Counted from the stretch's first letter, positions 1-8,832 are shown. The stretch is 32,994 nt of DNA from Nitrospinaceae bacterium (GCA_029261515.1 JAJDBE010000020.1:1-32994); one strand, 5' to 3'. The notes: generated by a model from the sequence alone, not told the origin. Numbers and translations: made by a program.

Positions 1-1
1 C

Positions 2-934
2 AAGACCAATAAAGAAGATCTAGAACGGATTGCAGATATCGCGAAACATCCGGGCGATATCCCTCCGCCCGTAACCAGAACGCATCCGGCAAAAGTGGTC
101 TACCGATTGACCGCGCAGGAAGTCGTGTCCACCCTAGCAGAGGGAGTGGAATTCATCTTCTGGACTTTCAATCAGACCGTTCCCGGCCCCATGCTGAGAG
201 CGCGGGTAGGGGATACGATTGAATTGACCGTCGCCAATCATCCGACCAGCACGCACGATCACTCCATAGACCTGCATGCAGTCACCGGTCCTGGGGGCGG
301 CGGCGTACTCACCCAGGTCAAACCCGGCGAGGAGAAAACCATTTCTTTTAAAGCGCTGCATCCCGGAGTTTATCTCTACCATTGCGCCAGTCCCAATATC
401 CCCTCGCACATCACCAATGGCCTGTATGGACTGATCGTGATTGACCCTGAAGACGGATGGCCGCAGGTGGACCGGGAATTTTATGTCGTTCAAGGTGAAT
501 TTTATACCCAGGGCGGAGTCGGGGAAAAAGGCTTTCAGGAATTTGCCCCTGCCAAAATGATGGCCGAGCAACCAGAGTATATAGTCTGGAACGGCAGGGT
601 GAAATCCCTTACCGGCGATAAATCCCTGCAGGCCGAACAAGGGGAAAACATCCGCATATTCCTTGGCAATGGCGGGGTTGCCAAAATATCCAATTTTCAC
701 ATGATCGGAGAAATTTTTGATAAAGTGTATCCGGAAGGGACGTTCGGTCACTCTCATCCCTCGGTTCAGACCACAATGATTCCTGCCGGAGGCGCGGCCA
801 TCGCCGAACTAAAGCTGGAAAATTCGGGAACCTATATTCTGGTCGATCATGCTTTGTCCCGGCTGGACCGGGGTTCCTACGGATTTTTGGAGGTCCGGGG
901 CAACCCGGTACCGGAACTATTACAGGCCAAGTAA
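2..934 (+). CDS. nirK: Copper-containing nitrite reductase NirK (5' truncated)
   Basis: Copper nitrite reductase, which reduces nitrite to nitric oxide in the periplasm. The frame is open from base 2, so the signal peptide and true start lie before the window and the internal GTG at 95 is not the start. Two cupredoxin domains are visible. The first copper motif (DHSIDLH, 257-277) supplies a type-1 His, the catalytic Asp and a type-2 His. YHC (377-385) supplies the type-2 His and type-1 Cys, and a further type-1 His is at 407-409. The second domain has FHMIGEIFDKVY with the catalytic His, and LVDHAL with the last type-2 His. The Cys-to-His spacing (C+8) matches the AniA-like class. The residue five after that His, normally the axial Met of type-1 copper, is Leu (CTG, 422-424). 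The MOSC gene starts 15 bp downstream. The family call is firm; activity with a Leu axial position is untested. Confidence 0.93.
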   Translation, partial: KTNKEDLERIADIAKHPGDIPPPVTRTHPAKVVYRLTAQEVVSTLAEGVEFIFWTFNQTVPGPMLRARVGDTIELTVANHPTSTHDHSIDLHAVTGPGGGGVLTQVKPGEEKTISFKALHPGVYLYHCASPNIPSHITNGLYGLIVIDPEDGWPQVDREFYVVQGEFYTQGGVGEKGFQEFAPAKMMAEQPEYIVWNGRVKSLTGDKSLQAEQGENIRIFLGNGGVAKISNFHMIGEIFDKVYPEGTFGHSHPSVQTTMIPAGGAAIAELKLENSGTYILVDHALSRLDRGSYGFLEVRGNPVPELLQAK

Positions 935-949
935 ACCAGGAATGCTTAA

Positions 950-1639
950 ATGAACAAAGTGGGGACGATTCAATCCATCAATATCGGCAAACCCAGCCAG
1001 GTATCGCTGGCCAATGACCGCAAGCTATTTTCCGGCATCCAGAAACAGCCCGTAAAGGAAAAAGTCTATCTCGACACGCTGGGATTCAAGGGAGACGGGG
1101 TGGCGGACCCGCGACATCACGGCGGCGAAGACAAGGCGGTGTGCGTTTATTGCATCGACCATTTTCCTTTTTGGGAAAAAGAACTCAAGCGCAAATTACC
1201 GATCGGCATATTCGGCGAAAACCTGAGTGTCACCGGACTGAATGAAACCAAAGTACACATTGGCGACATCTTCCGCATCGGCGAAGCCGAAGTGCAATGC
1301 TCGCAACCCCGGCAACCTTGTCATAAACTGAACAAAGTATTTGACCTGCAGGCAATGGCCTGCCGGGTGCAAACCTCGGGATTCAGCGGTTATTATCTAC
1401 GAGTGATTAAACCGGGTTGGGTGGAACCGGGAGCGAAAATATTTCTAATTGAGAAGGGCGAAAAGCAAATTTCCATTGAGGCGGCCAATGACCTGATGCA
1501 CAAAAATAAATCGGATGTGGATGGAATCCAAGCAATCCTTTCTGTTGACGCGCTTTCGGATAGCTGGCGGCAAACCTTTCAAAACCGTTTGGATAAAAAA
1601 GCTCCGGTGAATGAGCAATTGCGTTTGAAAGGGGTTTAG
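950..1639 (+). CDS. MOSC domain protein, YiiM-like
   Basis: MOSC-domain protein of the YiiM type (229 aa). MOSC domains bind or transfer sulfur and molybdenum cofactor. YiiM-like proteins reduce N-hydroxylated substrates and are linked to molybdenum enzymes. Visible hallmarks are GDGVADPRHHGGEDKAV near residue 48, the GIFGENLSVTGL block, IGDIFRIGEAEV, and QPRQPCHKL with the conserved MOSC cysteine. The C-terminal part fits the helical YiiM extension. It starts 15 bp after nirK and ends 5 bp before the next gene, so co-transcription with nirK is likely. A role in detoxifying hydroxylated nitrogen intermediates is possible, but only inferred from this neighbourhood. Confidence 0.85.
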   Translation: MNKVGTIQSINIGKPSQVSLANDRKLFSGIQKQPVKEKVYLDTLGFKGDGVADPRHHGGEDKAVCVYCIDHFPFWEKELKRKLPIGIFGENLSVTGLNETKVHIGDIFRIGEAEVQCSQPRQPCHKLNKVFDLQAMACRVQTSGFSGYYLRVIKPGWVEPGAKIFLIEKGEKQISIEAANDLMHKNKSDVDGIQAILSVDALSDSWRQTFQNRLDKKAPVNEQLRLKGV

Positions 1640-1644
1640 CGAGG

Positions 1645-2211
1645 ATGAATTCCGGGAAAGCCCTCAACCCGCCGCTTTCATTGGACCAGTGGGTGAAATG
1701 GTTCAAAAAAGAACTGGCGCCAGCGGATATGGACAATGGCTGTATCCTGGCTTACCTGCATCATTTTGCCGATTTGGGCATTCTCAAAGCTTCCAGTGAA
1801 GATCATTGGGATCTTGCTGAAATTGATTCGGGTCCATTATCCCCTTCCATCGCGGCAAAAGTTCGAAGTCAATTGATGGCTTTGAGCCTTGGGGAATCTG
1901 GATTCTCCATCGCTCACTTTTTGGGTCAGACTCCCAAAGACCCTTTCCCGCCTGCCACGAAACAAACGCAACAGGAGAAAACGATCCATCCGGAGCGGGC
2001 TTCCGATCTCAGCAATCTGCAGATCGTTAAAAAGGTGGGCCGGCAGTTGCAACCCTTTCTGGAACTGGAAAAAAATATGCTGTCGATTTTGCAAGGCTCC
2101 TACACGAGCAAAGAGGACGCCCGAAAAATATTTTCCTATATTCTCAATCGGACTCAGGGAAAGGCCGCGCCGAAAAAATGGGAACAATTGAGTCGCAAGC
2201 GGCATCGATAA
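1645..2211 (+). CDS. Hypothetical protein, third gene of the nirK group
   Basis: 188-aa protein I do not recognise. There is no signal peptide and no membrane segment. The sequence is largely helical and rich in Lys, Gln and Leu, with a basic C-terminus (KKWEQLSRKRHR). The first 70 residues contain aromatic-rich stretches (LDQWVKWFKKEL, CILAYLHHFADLGIL). It follows the MOSC gene by 5 bp, and GAGG of the preceding gene's end is placed as a ribosome binding site. The 189-bp gap to aceE suggests it ends the operon. The ORF is supported by tight spacing and same-strand context rather than by homology. A soluble cytoplasmic protein is the most that can be said. Confidence 0.65.
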   Translation: MNSGKALNPPLSLDQWVKWFKKELAPADMDNGCILAYLHHFADLGILKASSEDHWDLAEIDSGPLSPSIAAKVRSQLMALSLGESGFSIAHFLGQTPKDPFPPATKQTQQEKTIHPERASDLSNLQIVKKVGRQLQPFLELEKNMLSILQGSYTSKEDARKIFSYILNRTQGKAAPKKWEQLSRKRHR

Positions 2212-2292
2212 CTTTCCGGTTTTCTGACGATCTTTAAGTTTTACACGCCTGTTTTCTTTTTTATACCTCCTTTTTTTCTTTCGGAATATAAT

Positions 2293-2320
2293 TTGACAGC
2301 CAAGATCGGGCTCTTATGCT
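2293..2320 (+). promoter_or_regulatory. Candidate sigma-70 promoter for the pyruvate dehydrogenase operon
   Basis: A perfect TTGACA (2293-2298) is followed by a 16-bp spacer and TATGCT (2315-2320, four of six matches to TATAAT). Transcription would begin near 2328, leaving a leader of about 75-90 nt before aceE. The spacing and position in the only sizeable gap upstream of aceE support it. No operator is obvious, although a PdhR-type site cannot be excluded by eye. Confidence 0.5.
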
Positions 2321-2400
2321 TTGACTCAAGAGTGCGAATGGTTGATAATTTTAAATAAAAGATAGGCTCTAAAATTTCAACAACCCTTCCCTGAGAATTA

Positions 2401-5115
2401 TTGCGCGTAGACGTAATGAATAACGAAACCGAAAGTAACCAAACCCCTAACGGCTCCTATCGTGATCCCGATCCAGAGGAAACTCAGGAGTGGGTGGATT
2501 CACTGGATTATCTTTTAAAGGAGGTCGGACCGGACCGAGCGGTCTTTATTCTCCAGCGGCTTCAGGAAGAGATGACGAATTCCGGACATCCTCTGCCTTT
2601 TACAGCCAATACTCCTTACATCAATACAATTCCCAGCGACCCCAAAATCTCTTATCCTGGAAATATTGAAGTTGAAAAACGCATACGCAGTTTGGTGCGT
2701 TGGAACGCCATGGCCATGGTCGTGCGCGCGAACCGGGTGTGTCCTGGCATCGGCGGCCACATTTCCACGTTTGCCTCTTTGGCCATGCTGCTGGATGTGG
2801 GATTCAACCACTTTTTTCAGGGGCCGGGCAACGGGTTTTCGGGGGATCAAATTTATTTTCAGGGCCACGCTTCACCAGGGATTTACGCCCGCGCATTTCT
2901 GGAGGGAAGACTTTCGGAAAAACAGCTCGAAAATTTCCGTAGAGAGTTGCAACCGGAAGGGGGGTTGTCTTCCTATCCCCATCCATGGTTGATGCCGGAG
3001 TTCTGGCAATTCCCCACGGTCTCCATGGGGCTAGGACCTATCATGGGGATCTACCAGGCCCGGTTCAACCGTTATCTTCAGCAACGCGGTTTGCTGGACA
3101 CTTCTCAATCGAAAGTCTGGGTGTTCGTCGGCGATGGTGAAACGGACGAGCCGGAAAGTATGGGCAGTTTGACGCTACCCGCCAGGGAAAAACTCGATAA
3201 TCTTATTTTCGTGGTGAACTGCAACCTGCAACGTTTGGATGGTCCGGTGCGGGGAAACGGCAAAATCATTCAGGAGTTGGAAGCGGCCTTTCGCGGAGCT
3301 GGATGGAATGTCATCAAACTGATTTGGGGCAAGGATTGGGACCCTTTACTGGAAAAAGATAAAAACGGTCTGTTGCGCAAGAGAATGCAAGCCGTCGTGG
3401 ACGGCTGGTACCAGAAATACAGTACCGAAAACGGCGAATTCATCCGCAAACATTTTTTTGGGGCGCATCCCGAATTGTTACAAATGGTGGAACATCTCAC
3501 CGATGAAAATCTCGAGCGCATGCGGCGCGGCGGCCACGATCTGGAAAAAATTTTTGCCGCATATCACGCGGCGGTTCATCACCAGGGGGGTCCCACCGTC
3601 ATTCTGGCTAAAACCATTAAAGGCTATGGATTGGGAGAAGCCGGTGAAGGGCGCAACGTGACCCACCAGCAAAAAAAATTAAATGAAAATGAATTGCTTG
3701 AATTCCGTTCGCGGCTGGGGATTGACATTGAAAACGGAAAAGTAGCGGAAGCGCCTTTTTACAAGCCTAATGACGACAGCGAAGAAATCAAGTATCTGAA
3801 AGAACACAGGAAAAAACTGGGGGGGTATTTGCCCGTTAGAAATCCCAGGAAAGCGCCTGCCCTAAAAGCTCCCGGAGATGATTTGTTCCAGGAATTCTTC
3901 GAAGGATCAGGGGAGCGGGAAGTGTCCACGACCATGGCGTTTGTCCAGATTTTCAATCGTCTGCTGAGAAACAAGGAAATCGGCAAATCAATCGTGCCCA
4001 TTGTGCCGGACGAAGCCAGGACGTTCGGCATGGAGGCCTTGTTCCGTCAATATGGCATCTACGCCAGTCAAGGTCAGCTTTACGAACCGGTGGATTCCAA
4101 ACAGCTTTTATACTACAAGGAGGCCAAAGACGGACAAATCCTGGAAGAGGGGATCAACGAAGCAGGTTCGATGGCTTCTTTTATCGCCGCGGGAACCGCT
4201 TACGCCACGCATGGAATCAACACCATTCCCTTCTTTATTTTTTATTCGATGTTCGGATTTCAACGTATCGGGGATTTGATCTGGGCCGCCGGGGATATGC
4301 GAACCAAAGGGTTTCTATTGGGAGGGACTTCGGGACGCACCACTTTAAATGGCGAAGGTCTTCAACATCAGGACGGGCACAGCCATCTGCTGGCAACAAC
4401 GGTTCCCAATCTGATGGCTTATGATCCCGCGTTTGCTTACGAGATCGCGGTGATCGTTCAGGATGGCATCAAACGCATGTATGAGGAGCAGGAGGATATT
4501 TTTTATTACATCACACTGGGCAATGAAAATTACGCTATGCCCGAAATGTCAGATAAGATTCGTGAAGGCATTCTGAAGGGGATTTATAAATTCAAAACCG
4601 GTCCCAAAGACAAAAAGATGATGCAGGCGCATCTGTTTGGAAGCGGCAGTCTGATTAACGAAGCTCTGCGTGCGCAGACAATTTTAGCGGAGCGTTACAA
4701 CATTTCCGCCGATGTCTGGAGTGTCACCAGCTACAAGGAACTGAGACGGGACGCTCTGGAAACGCAACGCTGGAATCGACTGCACCCATTGAAGCCCGCC
4801 AAACTCTCCTGTATCGAATCGGTTTTGAAAAAAGAGGACGGACCGTTTATCGCGGTGAGCGACTTTATGAAACTGGTGGCGGAACAAATAGCCCCCTGGG
4901 TTCCTGGCGGATTGACGGTTTTGGGGACCGATGGATTCGGCAGGAGTGATTCCCGCGACGCTCTGCGGCGGTTTTTTGAGGTGGATGCGGAATGGATCGT
5001 GCTCGCCACCTTGGAAGCTCTTTGTAAGCGGGGACAGATTGATGCCAAACAGGTGCAACAGGCGATTGAGGACCTTGAGATCGATCCGGAAAAAAGGAGC
5101 CCCGTGCGGTCATGA
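2401..5115 (+). CDS. aceE: Pyruvate dehydrogenase E1, homodimeric type
   Basis: The thiamine-diphosphate E1 component decarboxylates pyruvate and passes the acetyl group to lipoyl-E2. At about 900 aa it matches the single-chain AceE type, not the alpha/beta form. The TPP/Mg motif GDGETDEPES starts at residue 244 and ends at NCNLQRLDGPVRGN. Other family blocks include RANRVCPGIGGHISTFAS, ARAFLEGRLSE, KTIKGYGLGEAGEGRNVTHQ and GGTSGRTTLNGEGLQHQDGH. The frame opens at TTG 2401, but ATG 2416 (MNNETESNQ) is an equally good start, as neither has a strong ribosome binding site. The stop overlaps the aceF start (ATGA), so the two are translationally coupled. The product acts in the cytoplasm within the PDH complex. 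Confidence 0.97.
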   Translation: MRVDVMNNETESNQTPNGSYRDPDPEETQEWVDSLDYLLKEVGPDRAVFILQRLQEEMTNSGHPLPFTANTPYINTIPSDPKISYPGNIEVEKRIRSLVRWNAMAMVVRANRVCPGIGGHISTFASLAMLLDVGFNHFFQGPGNGFSGDQIYFQGHASPGIYARAFLEGRLSEKQLENFRRELQPEGGLSSYPHPWLMPEFWQFPTVSMGLGPIMGIYQARFNRYLQQRGLLDTSQSKVWVFVGDGETDEPESMGSLTLPAREKLDNLIFVVNCNLQRLDGPVRGNGKIIQELEAAFRGAGWNVIKLIWGKDWDPLLEKDKNGLLRKRMQAVVDGWYQKYSTENGEFIRKHFFGAHPELLQMVEHLTDENLERMRRGGHDLEKIFAAYHAAVHHQGGPTVILAKTIKGYGLGEAGEGRNVTHQQKKLNENELLEFRSRLGIDIENGKVAEAPFYKPNDDSEEIKYLKEHRKKLGGYLPVRNPRKAPALKAPGDDLFQEFFEGSGEREVSTTMAFVQIFNRLLRNKEIGKSIVPIVPDEARTFGMEALFRQYGIYASQGQLYEPVDSKQLLYYKEAKDGQILEEGINEAGSMASFIAAGTAYATHGINTIPFFIFYSMFGFQRIGDLIWAAGDMRTKGFLLGGTSGRTTLNGEGLQHQDGHSHLLATTVPNLMAYDPAFAYEIAVIVQDGIKRMYEEQEDIFYYITLGNENYAMPEMSDKIREGILKGIYKFKTGPKDKKMMQAHLFGSGSLINEALRAQTILAERYNISADVWSVTSYKELRRDALETQRWNRLHPLKPAKLSCIESVLKKEDGPFIAVSDFMKLVAEQIAPWVPGGLTVLGTDGFGRSDSRDALRRFFEVDAEWIVLATLEALCKRGQIDAKQVQQAIEDLEIDPEKRSPVRS

Positions 5116-6485
5116 GCGAAAAAATCGTATTACCGGAATTGGGCGATGGCATCGAAACAGCCGATGTCGTGAACCTTCTGGTTTCCAAGGGCGACGCGGT
5201 TGAAAAAGATTCGGTTCTTTTCGAATTGGAAACCGAGAAAGCCGTGGTCGAATTTCCTTCTCCGCAGGCCGGACGTATAGCAGAGATTCATATCAAGAAG
5301 GGGGATACGGTCAAAGTCGGGCAGCTCCTATTTACCCTTGAGACGGATGGAGAACAAAAGGAACCACAAGAGAAAGAAAGGGAAAAGAAGCCAGAGGAAA
5401 AATCAGAAGAGAAGAAAAAACAACCTGAAGAAAAACTGGAGGAGAAAAAGGAAGACCTAAAGGAACCGGAAGAAGCCGAGAAGGTTTTGAAAGAAAAAGA
5501 AACCACTGCGGAAAGCGTTGAAAAATCTGAGTCCAAAGCGGAACCTGAAAAGAAACCTTCCTCCGAATCCGCTAATGAATCTGCGGAGGATTTATTGCCC
5601 GCAGGCCCCGCAACCAGAAAACTTGCCAGGGAATTAGGGATTGAGCTTTCCGCAGTCCAGGGAACGGCAAGAGGCGGGCGCATCACCCTGGACGATGTCA
5701 AATCGTATGTCAAACAACGCCTTGCATCTGCCCCCGCTTCGGAGAAGGCCCAGGTTGCGGAATTGCCCGATTTTTCCAAATGGGGACCTGTTGAGCGAAA
5801 ACCTTTGTCTTCCCTGCGTAAAAAAGTGGCGGAAAATCTCAGCGCCGCATGGCCCACGGTTCCTCTGGTCACTCAGTTCGACGAAGCGGATATCACCGAA
5901 CTGGAAAAAATGCGCAAGAAGAATGTGGATTATGTTAAAGAAAAGGGCGGCAAATTGACCATCACCGTCTTTGTCCTGAAAGCCGTTGTCGCAGCCTTAA
6001 AGGCATTTCCTCAATTCAACGCCAGTCTGGATATCAATAAAGGCGAACTTGTTTATAAGCAATATTTCAATATCGGCGTGGCGGTCGACACTGAAGCGGG
6101 ATTGATCGTTCCGGTGATTAAAAATGTGGACGACAAGAGCTTTACCGAGTTGGCCGTCGAGTTGACCGAATTGTCCAAAAAAGCCAGAGACCGAAAAGTG
6201 TCGCTGGAGGAATTGCGCGGCGGGAATATTTCCGTTTCCAATCTTGGCGGCATCGGCGGAACCGGGTTCACTCCGCTGGTGAGCCCGCCTGATGTGGCCG
6301 TGATAGGTCTTTCCCGCAGCAAATGGGTTCCCGTTTGGCGTGAGGATAAAGTAAAAGCAAGGTTAATCATGCCGTTCAGCGTTTCCTACGATCACCGGGT
6401 TGTGGATGGCGCCGATGGAGTTAAATTCTCACGCTTCCTGGCCCACGAGCTGGAAACATTCCAGGAACTGCTTCTTGAAGGATAA
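5112..6485 (+). CDS. aceF: Pyruvate dehydrogenase E2, dihydrolipoyl acetyltransferase
   Basis: E2 core of the pyruvate dehydrogenase complex; it transfers the acetyl group from lipoate to CoA. One N-terminal lipoyl domain (residues 1-78) carries the lipoylated Lys43 in ETEKAVVEF. A very Glu/Lys-rich linker (about 83-160) follows, then a peripheral subunit-binding domain (PAGPATRKLARELGI, about 165-205) and the catalytic domain ending in SYDHRVVDGADG with active-site His428. E. coli AceF has three lipoyl domains; the single domain here is common elsewhere. The linker is highly charged rather than the usual Ala/Pro type. It overlaps aceE by 4 bp, and lpd begins 14 bp downstream. Confidence 0.96.
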   Translation: MSEKIVLPELGDGIETADVVNLLVSKGDAVEKDSVLFELETEKAVVEFPSPQAGRIAEIHIKKGDTVKVGQLLFTLETDGEQKEPQEKEREKKPEEKSEEKKKQPEEKLEEKKEDLKEPEEAEKVLKEKETTAESVEKSESKAEPEKKPSSESANESAEDLLPAGPATRKLARELGIELSAVQGTARGGRITLDDVKSYVKQRLASAPASEKAQVAELPDFSKWGPVERKPLSSLRKKVAENLSAAWPTVPLVTQFDEADITELEKMRKKNVDYVKEKGGKLTITVFVLKAVVAALKAFPQFNASLDINKGELVYKQYFNIGVAVDTEAGLIVPVIKNVDDKSFTELAVELTELSKKARDRKVSLEELRGGNISVSNLGGIGGTGFTPLVSPPDVAVIGLSRSKWVPVWREDKVKARLIMPFSVSYDHRVVDGADGVKFSRFLAHELETFQELLLEG

Positions 6486-6499
6486 ACGGGGAACATTTC

Positions 6500-7915
6500 A
6501 TGAGTGAAAAAAATATTTTAGTCTTGGGAGGCGGACCGGGAGGGTACGCCGCGGCGTTTCTGGCGGCGGATGCGGGCATGAACGTCACTTTGGTGGATGC
6601 GGACTCCAAGCCGGGCGGGGTTTGTCTGCACCGGGGGTGCATCCCGTCTAAAACGCTTCTGCATTTGGCGCGGTTGATTCAGGAAACCCGTGCAGCCAAA
6701 AACTGGGGCATCACCTTTGCCGAACCTGAAATCGACCTCGATAAAATCCGTCAATGGAAGAATCAGGTCACGGACAAACTCGCCAACGGCCTGACGATGT
6801 TGTGCAAACAGCGGGAAGTCAAGTTTGTGAGCGGCAAGGGGGTTTTTCAGGACTCTAATACGGTCGTGGTCTCCGGTAAGGATGAAATCCGTTTCGATCA
6901 TTGCATTCTTGCAGTCGGCTCCGTGCCTATCCGTCCACAAATTTTTTCAGGTTCCAGCCCCAGAATCATGGATTCGACTTCGGCGCTGGAAATGGAGGAA
7001 ATCCCAAAGCGGATCTTGATCGTGGGCGGAGGATATATCGGCCTGGAGATGGGAACGGTTTATGCCGCTTTGGGCAGTCGCGTCACCGTGGTCGAGATGA
7101 TGGAGGGATTACTTCCGGGAGTGGACAAGGATTTAGTCAGGCCATTGCATCTCAGATTAAAAAAGCAGTTTGAAGCTATTTATCTCAATACAAAGGTGAC
7201 ATCGGTGCAGGCTGGAGATTCCGGCGTTGAGGTTCAATTCGAGGGCGAGGTCGAAGATAAGGCGCAATCCTATGACCGCCTGCTGATTTCCGTGGGCCGC
7301 CAGCCCAATTCACAGGGCATCGGACTGGAAAATACCAAAGTCACGTTGGATGATAAAGGGTTTGTGCAAATCGATGCTTCGCAGAAAACCTCGGACCCGG
7401 CCATTCTGGCCATCGGCGATGTCGTGGGCGGGGCCATGCTGGCCCACAAGGCATCGGCTGAAGGACGGGTCGCGGTGGAAATCCTCGCTGGAGAAAATGC
7501 AAGGTTCGATCACCGCGCTATCCCTGCCGTGGTGTTCACCGATCCTGAGATTGCCTGGGCGGGAATCACCGAAACCGAAGCCGGAGAAAAAAGTGTCCCT
7601 ATCAAAATTGCGAAGTTCCCCTGGGGCGCATCCGGCAGAGCGCAGACTCTTGGCCGTTCAGATGGACTGACGAAACTGATTCTCGATCCGGAAACGGAGC
7701 GTATTCTGGGGGTCGGCATCGCGGGGCCTGGAGCGGGAGAGTTGATCGGTGAAGGCGTCCTGGCCATTGAAATGGGCGCGGTAGCCAAAGATCTGGCTTC
7801 TTCCATTCATCCGCACCCGACGCTTTCGGAAACTCTGATGGAAGCGGCGGAAGTTTTCTACGGAAACTCCATCCATCTGCATCAGAAGAAACCTGGAAGC
7901 GCAAAAAAACCTTAG
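6500..7915 (+). CDS. lpdA: Dihydrolipoamide dehydrogenase (E3)
   Basis: FAD-dependent E3 subunit that reoxidises dihydrolipoamide with NAD+. The N-terminal dinucleotide motif is GGGPGGYAAAF (residues 10-20). The redox-active disulfide Cys42/Cys47 sits in GGVCLHRGCIPSK. The NAD site is GGGYIGLEMG, a second FAD motif is AIGDVVGGAMLAHKA, and the C-terminal HPHPTLSE supplies the catalytic His base. Length (471 aa) is normal. It closes the aceE-aceF-lpd operon and meets the opposing small gene tail-to-tail with a 4-bp overlap of coding ends. The E3 may also serve other 2-oxoacid dehydrogenases or the glycine cleavage system. Confidence 0.96.
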   Translation: MSEKNILVLGGGPGGYAAAFLAADAGMNVTLVDADSKPGGVCLHRGCIPSKTLLHLARLIQETRAAKNWGITFAEPEIDLDKIRQWKNQVTDKLANGLTMLCKQREVKFVSGKGVFQDSNTVVVSGKDEIRFDHCILAVGSVPIRPQIFSGSSPRIMDSTSALEMEEIPKRILIVGGGYIGLEMGTVYAALGSRVTVVEMMEGLLPGVDKDLVRPLHLRLKKQFEAIYLNTKVTSVQAGDSGVEVQFEGEVEDKAQSYDRLLISVGRQPNSQGIGLENTKVTLDDKGFVQIDASQKTSDPAILAIGDVVGGAMLAHKASAEGRVAVEILAGENARFDHRAIPAVVFTDPEIAWAGITETEAGEKSVPIKIAKFPWGASGRAQTLGRSDGLTKLILDPETERILGVGIAGPGAGELIGEGVLAIEMGAVAKDLASSIHPHPTLSETLMEAAEVFYGNSIHLHQKKPGSAKKP

Positions 7916-8184
7916 ATATCGATGATGTCGTCGTCTCTTGCCGATGGCCGATTAAAAGGTCTGGGCTGGGGGATGTCCCGCTTTTGCTCCGGAACAATTT
8001 TCCCCTGAGCTTTTTGGAACAGGTTGATGACGAACAAAACCGCCCCGGCAGCCAGGAAGATTAAAAATATCGTGAAGGCGAAAAAGAATAAAAGGGAGAG
8101 CACCAGAAGCGTTCCTAAAATGAAAGAAACTTTGCTTCTGAGCGGTATTTTCGAATTTGCGTTGGTGAATTGATAGTATTGCAT
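7912..8184 (-). CDS. Small membrane protein of unknown function
   Basis: 90-aa protein with a strongly hydrophobic middle (residues about 17-58), enough for one long or two closely spaced TM helices, and a polar tail rich in Arg, Pro and Asp ending DDDIIDI. I do not recognise a family. The coding end overlaps the end of lpd on the other strand. Upstream it faces the zinc-ribbon gene across a 60-bp divergent region. The hydrophobic-then-polar plan makes it look like a real small membrane protein rather than a shadow ORF. Confidence 0.6.
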   Translation of the reverse strand: MQYYQFTNANSKIPLRSKVSFILGTLLVLSLLFFFAFTIFLIFLAAGAVLFVINLFQKAQGKIVPEQKRDIPQPRPFNRPSARDDDIIDI

Positions 8185-8244
8185 TCTTTATCCGATCTTG
8201 CTGGAAACGGTTTTTAATGGATTCCAGATTTGTTATGATAGGGT

Positions 8245-8460
8245 ATGGCTGATCTACCTTTTATCATTCTACCTTGCCCCAGCTGCCAAGTCAAAAACCG
8301 GGTTAAAAGCTACAGTGCGGGAAAGGTCCCTGTCTGCGCCAAATGCAAAACTCCGCTGGTAGCAGAGGATGAAAACGACATTCACGCAAAATACGGTCAA
8401 AACCTCAACAACTTCTTTGACCTGCCGGATATCGGCTTACGGTCCGATTCGGGTAAATAA
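8245..8460 (+). CDS. Stand-alone zinc-ribbon protein resembling the TrxC N-terminus
   Basis: 71-aa protein with two CxxC pairs: CPSC followed by QVKNRVKSY, then VCAKCKTPLVAE. This layout matches the zinc-binding N-terminal segment of thioredoxin 2 (TrxC). No thioredoxin domain or WCGPC motif follows; the chain ends after about 30 further polar residues. It is probably a small cytoplasmic zinc protein. A TATGAT box at 8234-8239 lies so close to the ATG that a leaderless transcript is possible. The bolA-like gene starts 38 bp downstream on the same strand, so both may be expressed together. Confidence 0.75.
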   Translation: MADLPFIILPCPSCQVKNRVKSYSAGKVPVCAKCKTPLVAEDENDIHAKYGQNLNNFFDLPDIGLRSDSGK

Positions 8461-8498
8461 AATAACAATTTAAAGTTCAGGAGTTAAAGTTAAATCTT

Positions 8499-8789
8499 AT
8501 GGAAGAAACGAAAATCATTGACAGCATCTTAAAAGAAAAACTGGGCGCCCTGCACGTCGATATTCTTGATGAAAGCCACTTGCATCGCGGTCATAAAGCC
8601 GCAGGCGGGGGAGGGCATTACAGCGTGACGGTGGTTTCCCCACAATTTGAGAACGTCAACTCGCTGGATCAGCGCCGTCTGGTCTACTCCGCCCTCGACC
8701 AACAGATCAACGGCACACCAAAACTCATCCACGCCATCCAGATAAAAACCCTGACTCCGGCTCAGTGGGAGGAAGTCAAAGCGGGTTGA
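8499..8789 (+). CDS. BolA family protein
   Basis: 96-aa BolA-family protein. BolA proteins pair with monothiol glutaredoxins around a 2Fe-2S cluster and work in iron-sulfur trafficking, redox sensing or gene regulation. The class II-like core is clear: LGALHVDILDESHLHRGH, then GGGGHYSVTVVSPQFE, RLVYSAL, and a C-terminal IHAIQIKTLTPAQW block. The His within the ESHLHRGH region and the later conserved His fit the cluster-ligand positions. No glutaredoxin gene is in the window. It follows the zinc-ribbon gene by 38 bp. Confidence 0.9.
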   Translation: MEETKIIDSILKEKLGALHVDILDESHLHRGHKAAGGGGHYSVTVVSPQFENVNSLDQRRLVYSALDQQINGTPKLIHAIQIKTLTPAQWEEVKAG

Positions 8790-8832
8790 ATGTCTTCACA
8801 TTGTTTCCACCTTTGTATTAATCGGCATTCGA

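Noticed and set aside
134-757. Antisense frame of 207 codons opposite nirK
   Set aside because: NirK itself explains the region through its copper motifs, and the shadow has no recognisable domain.
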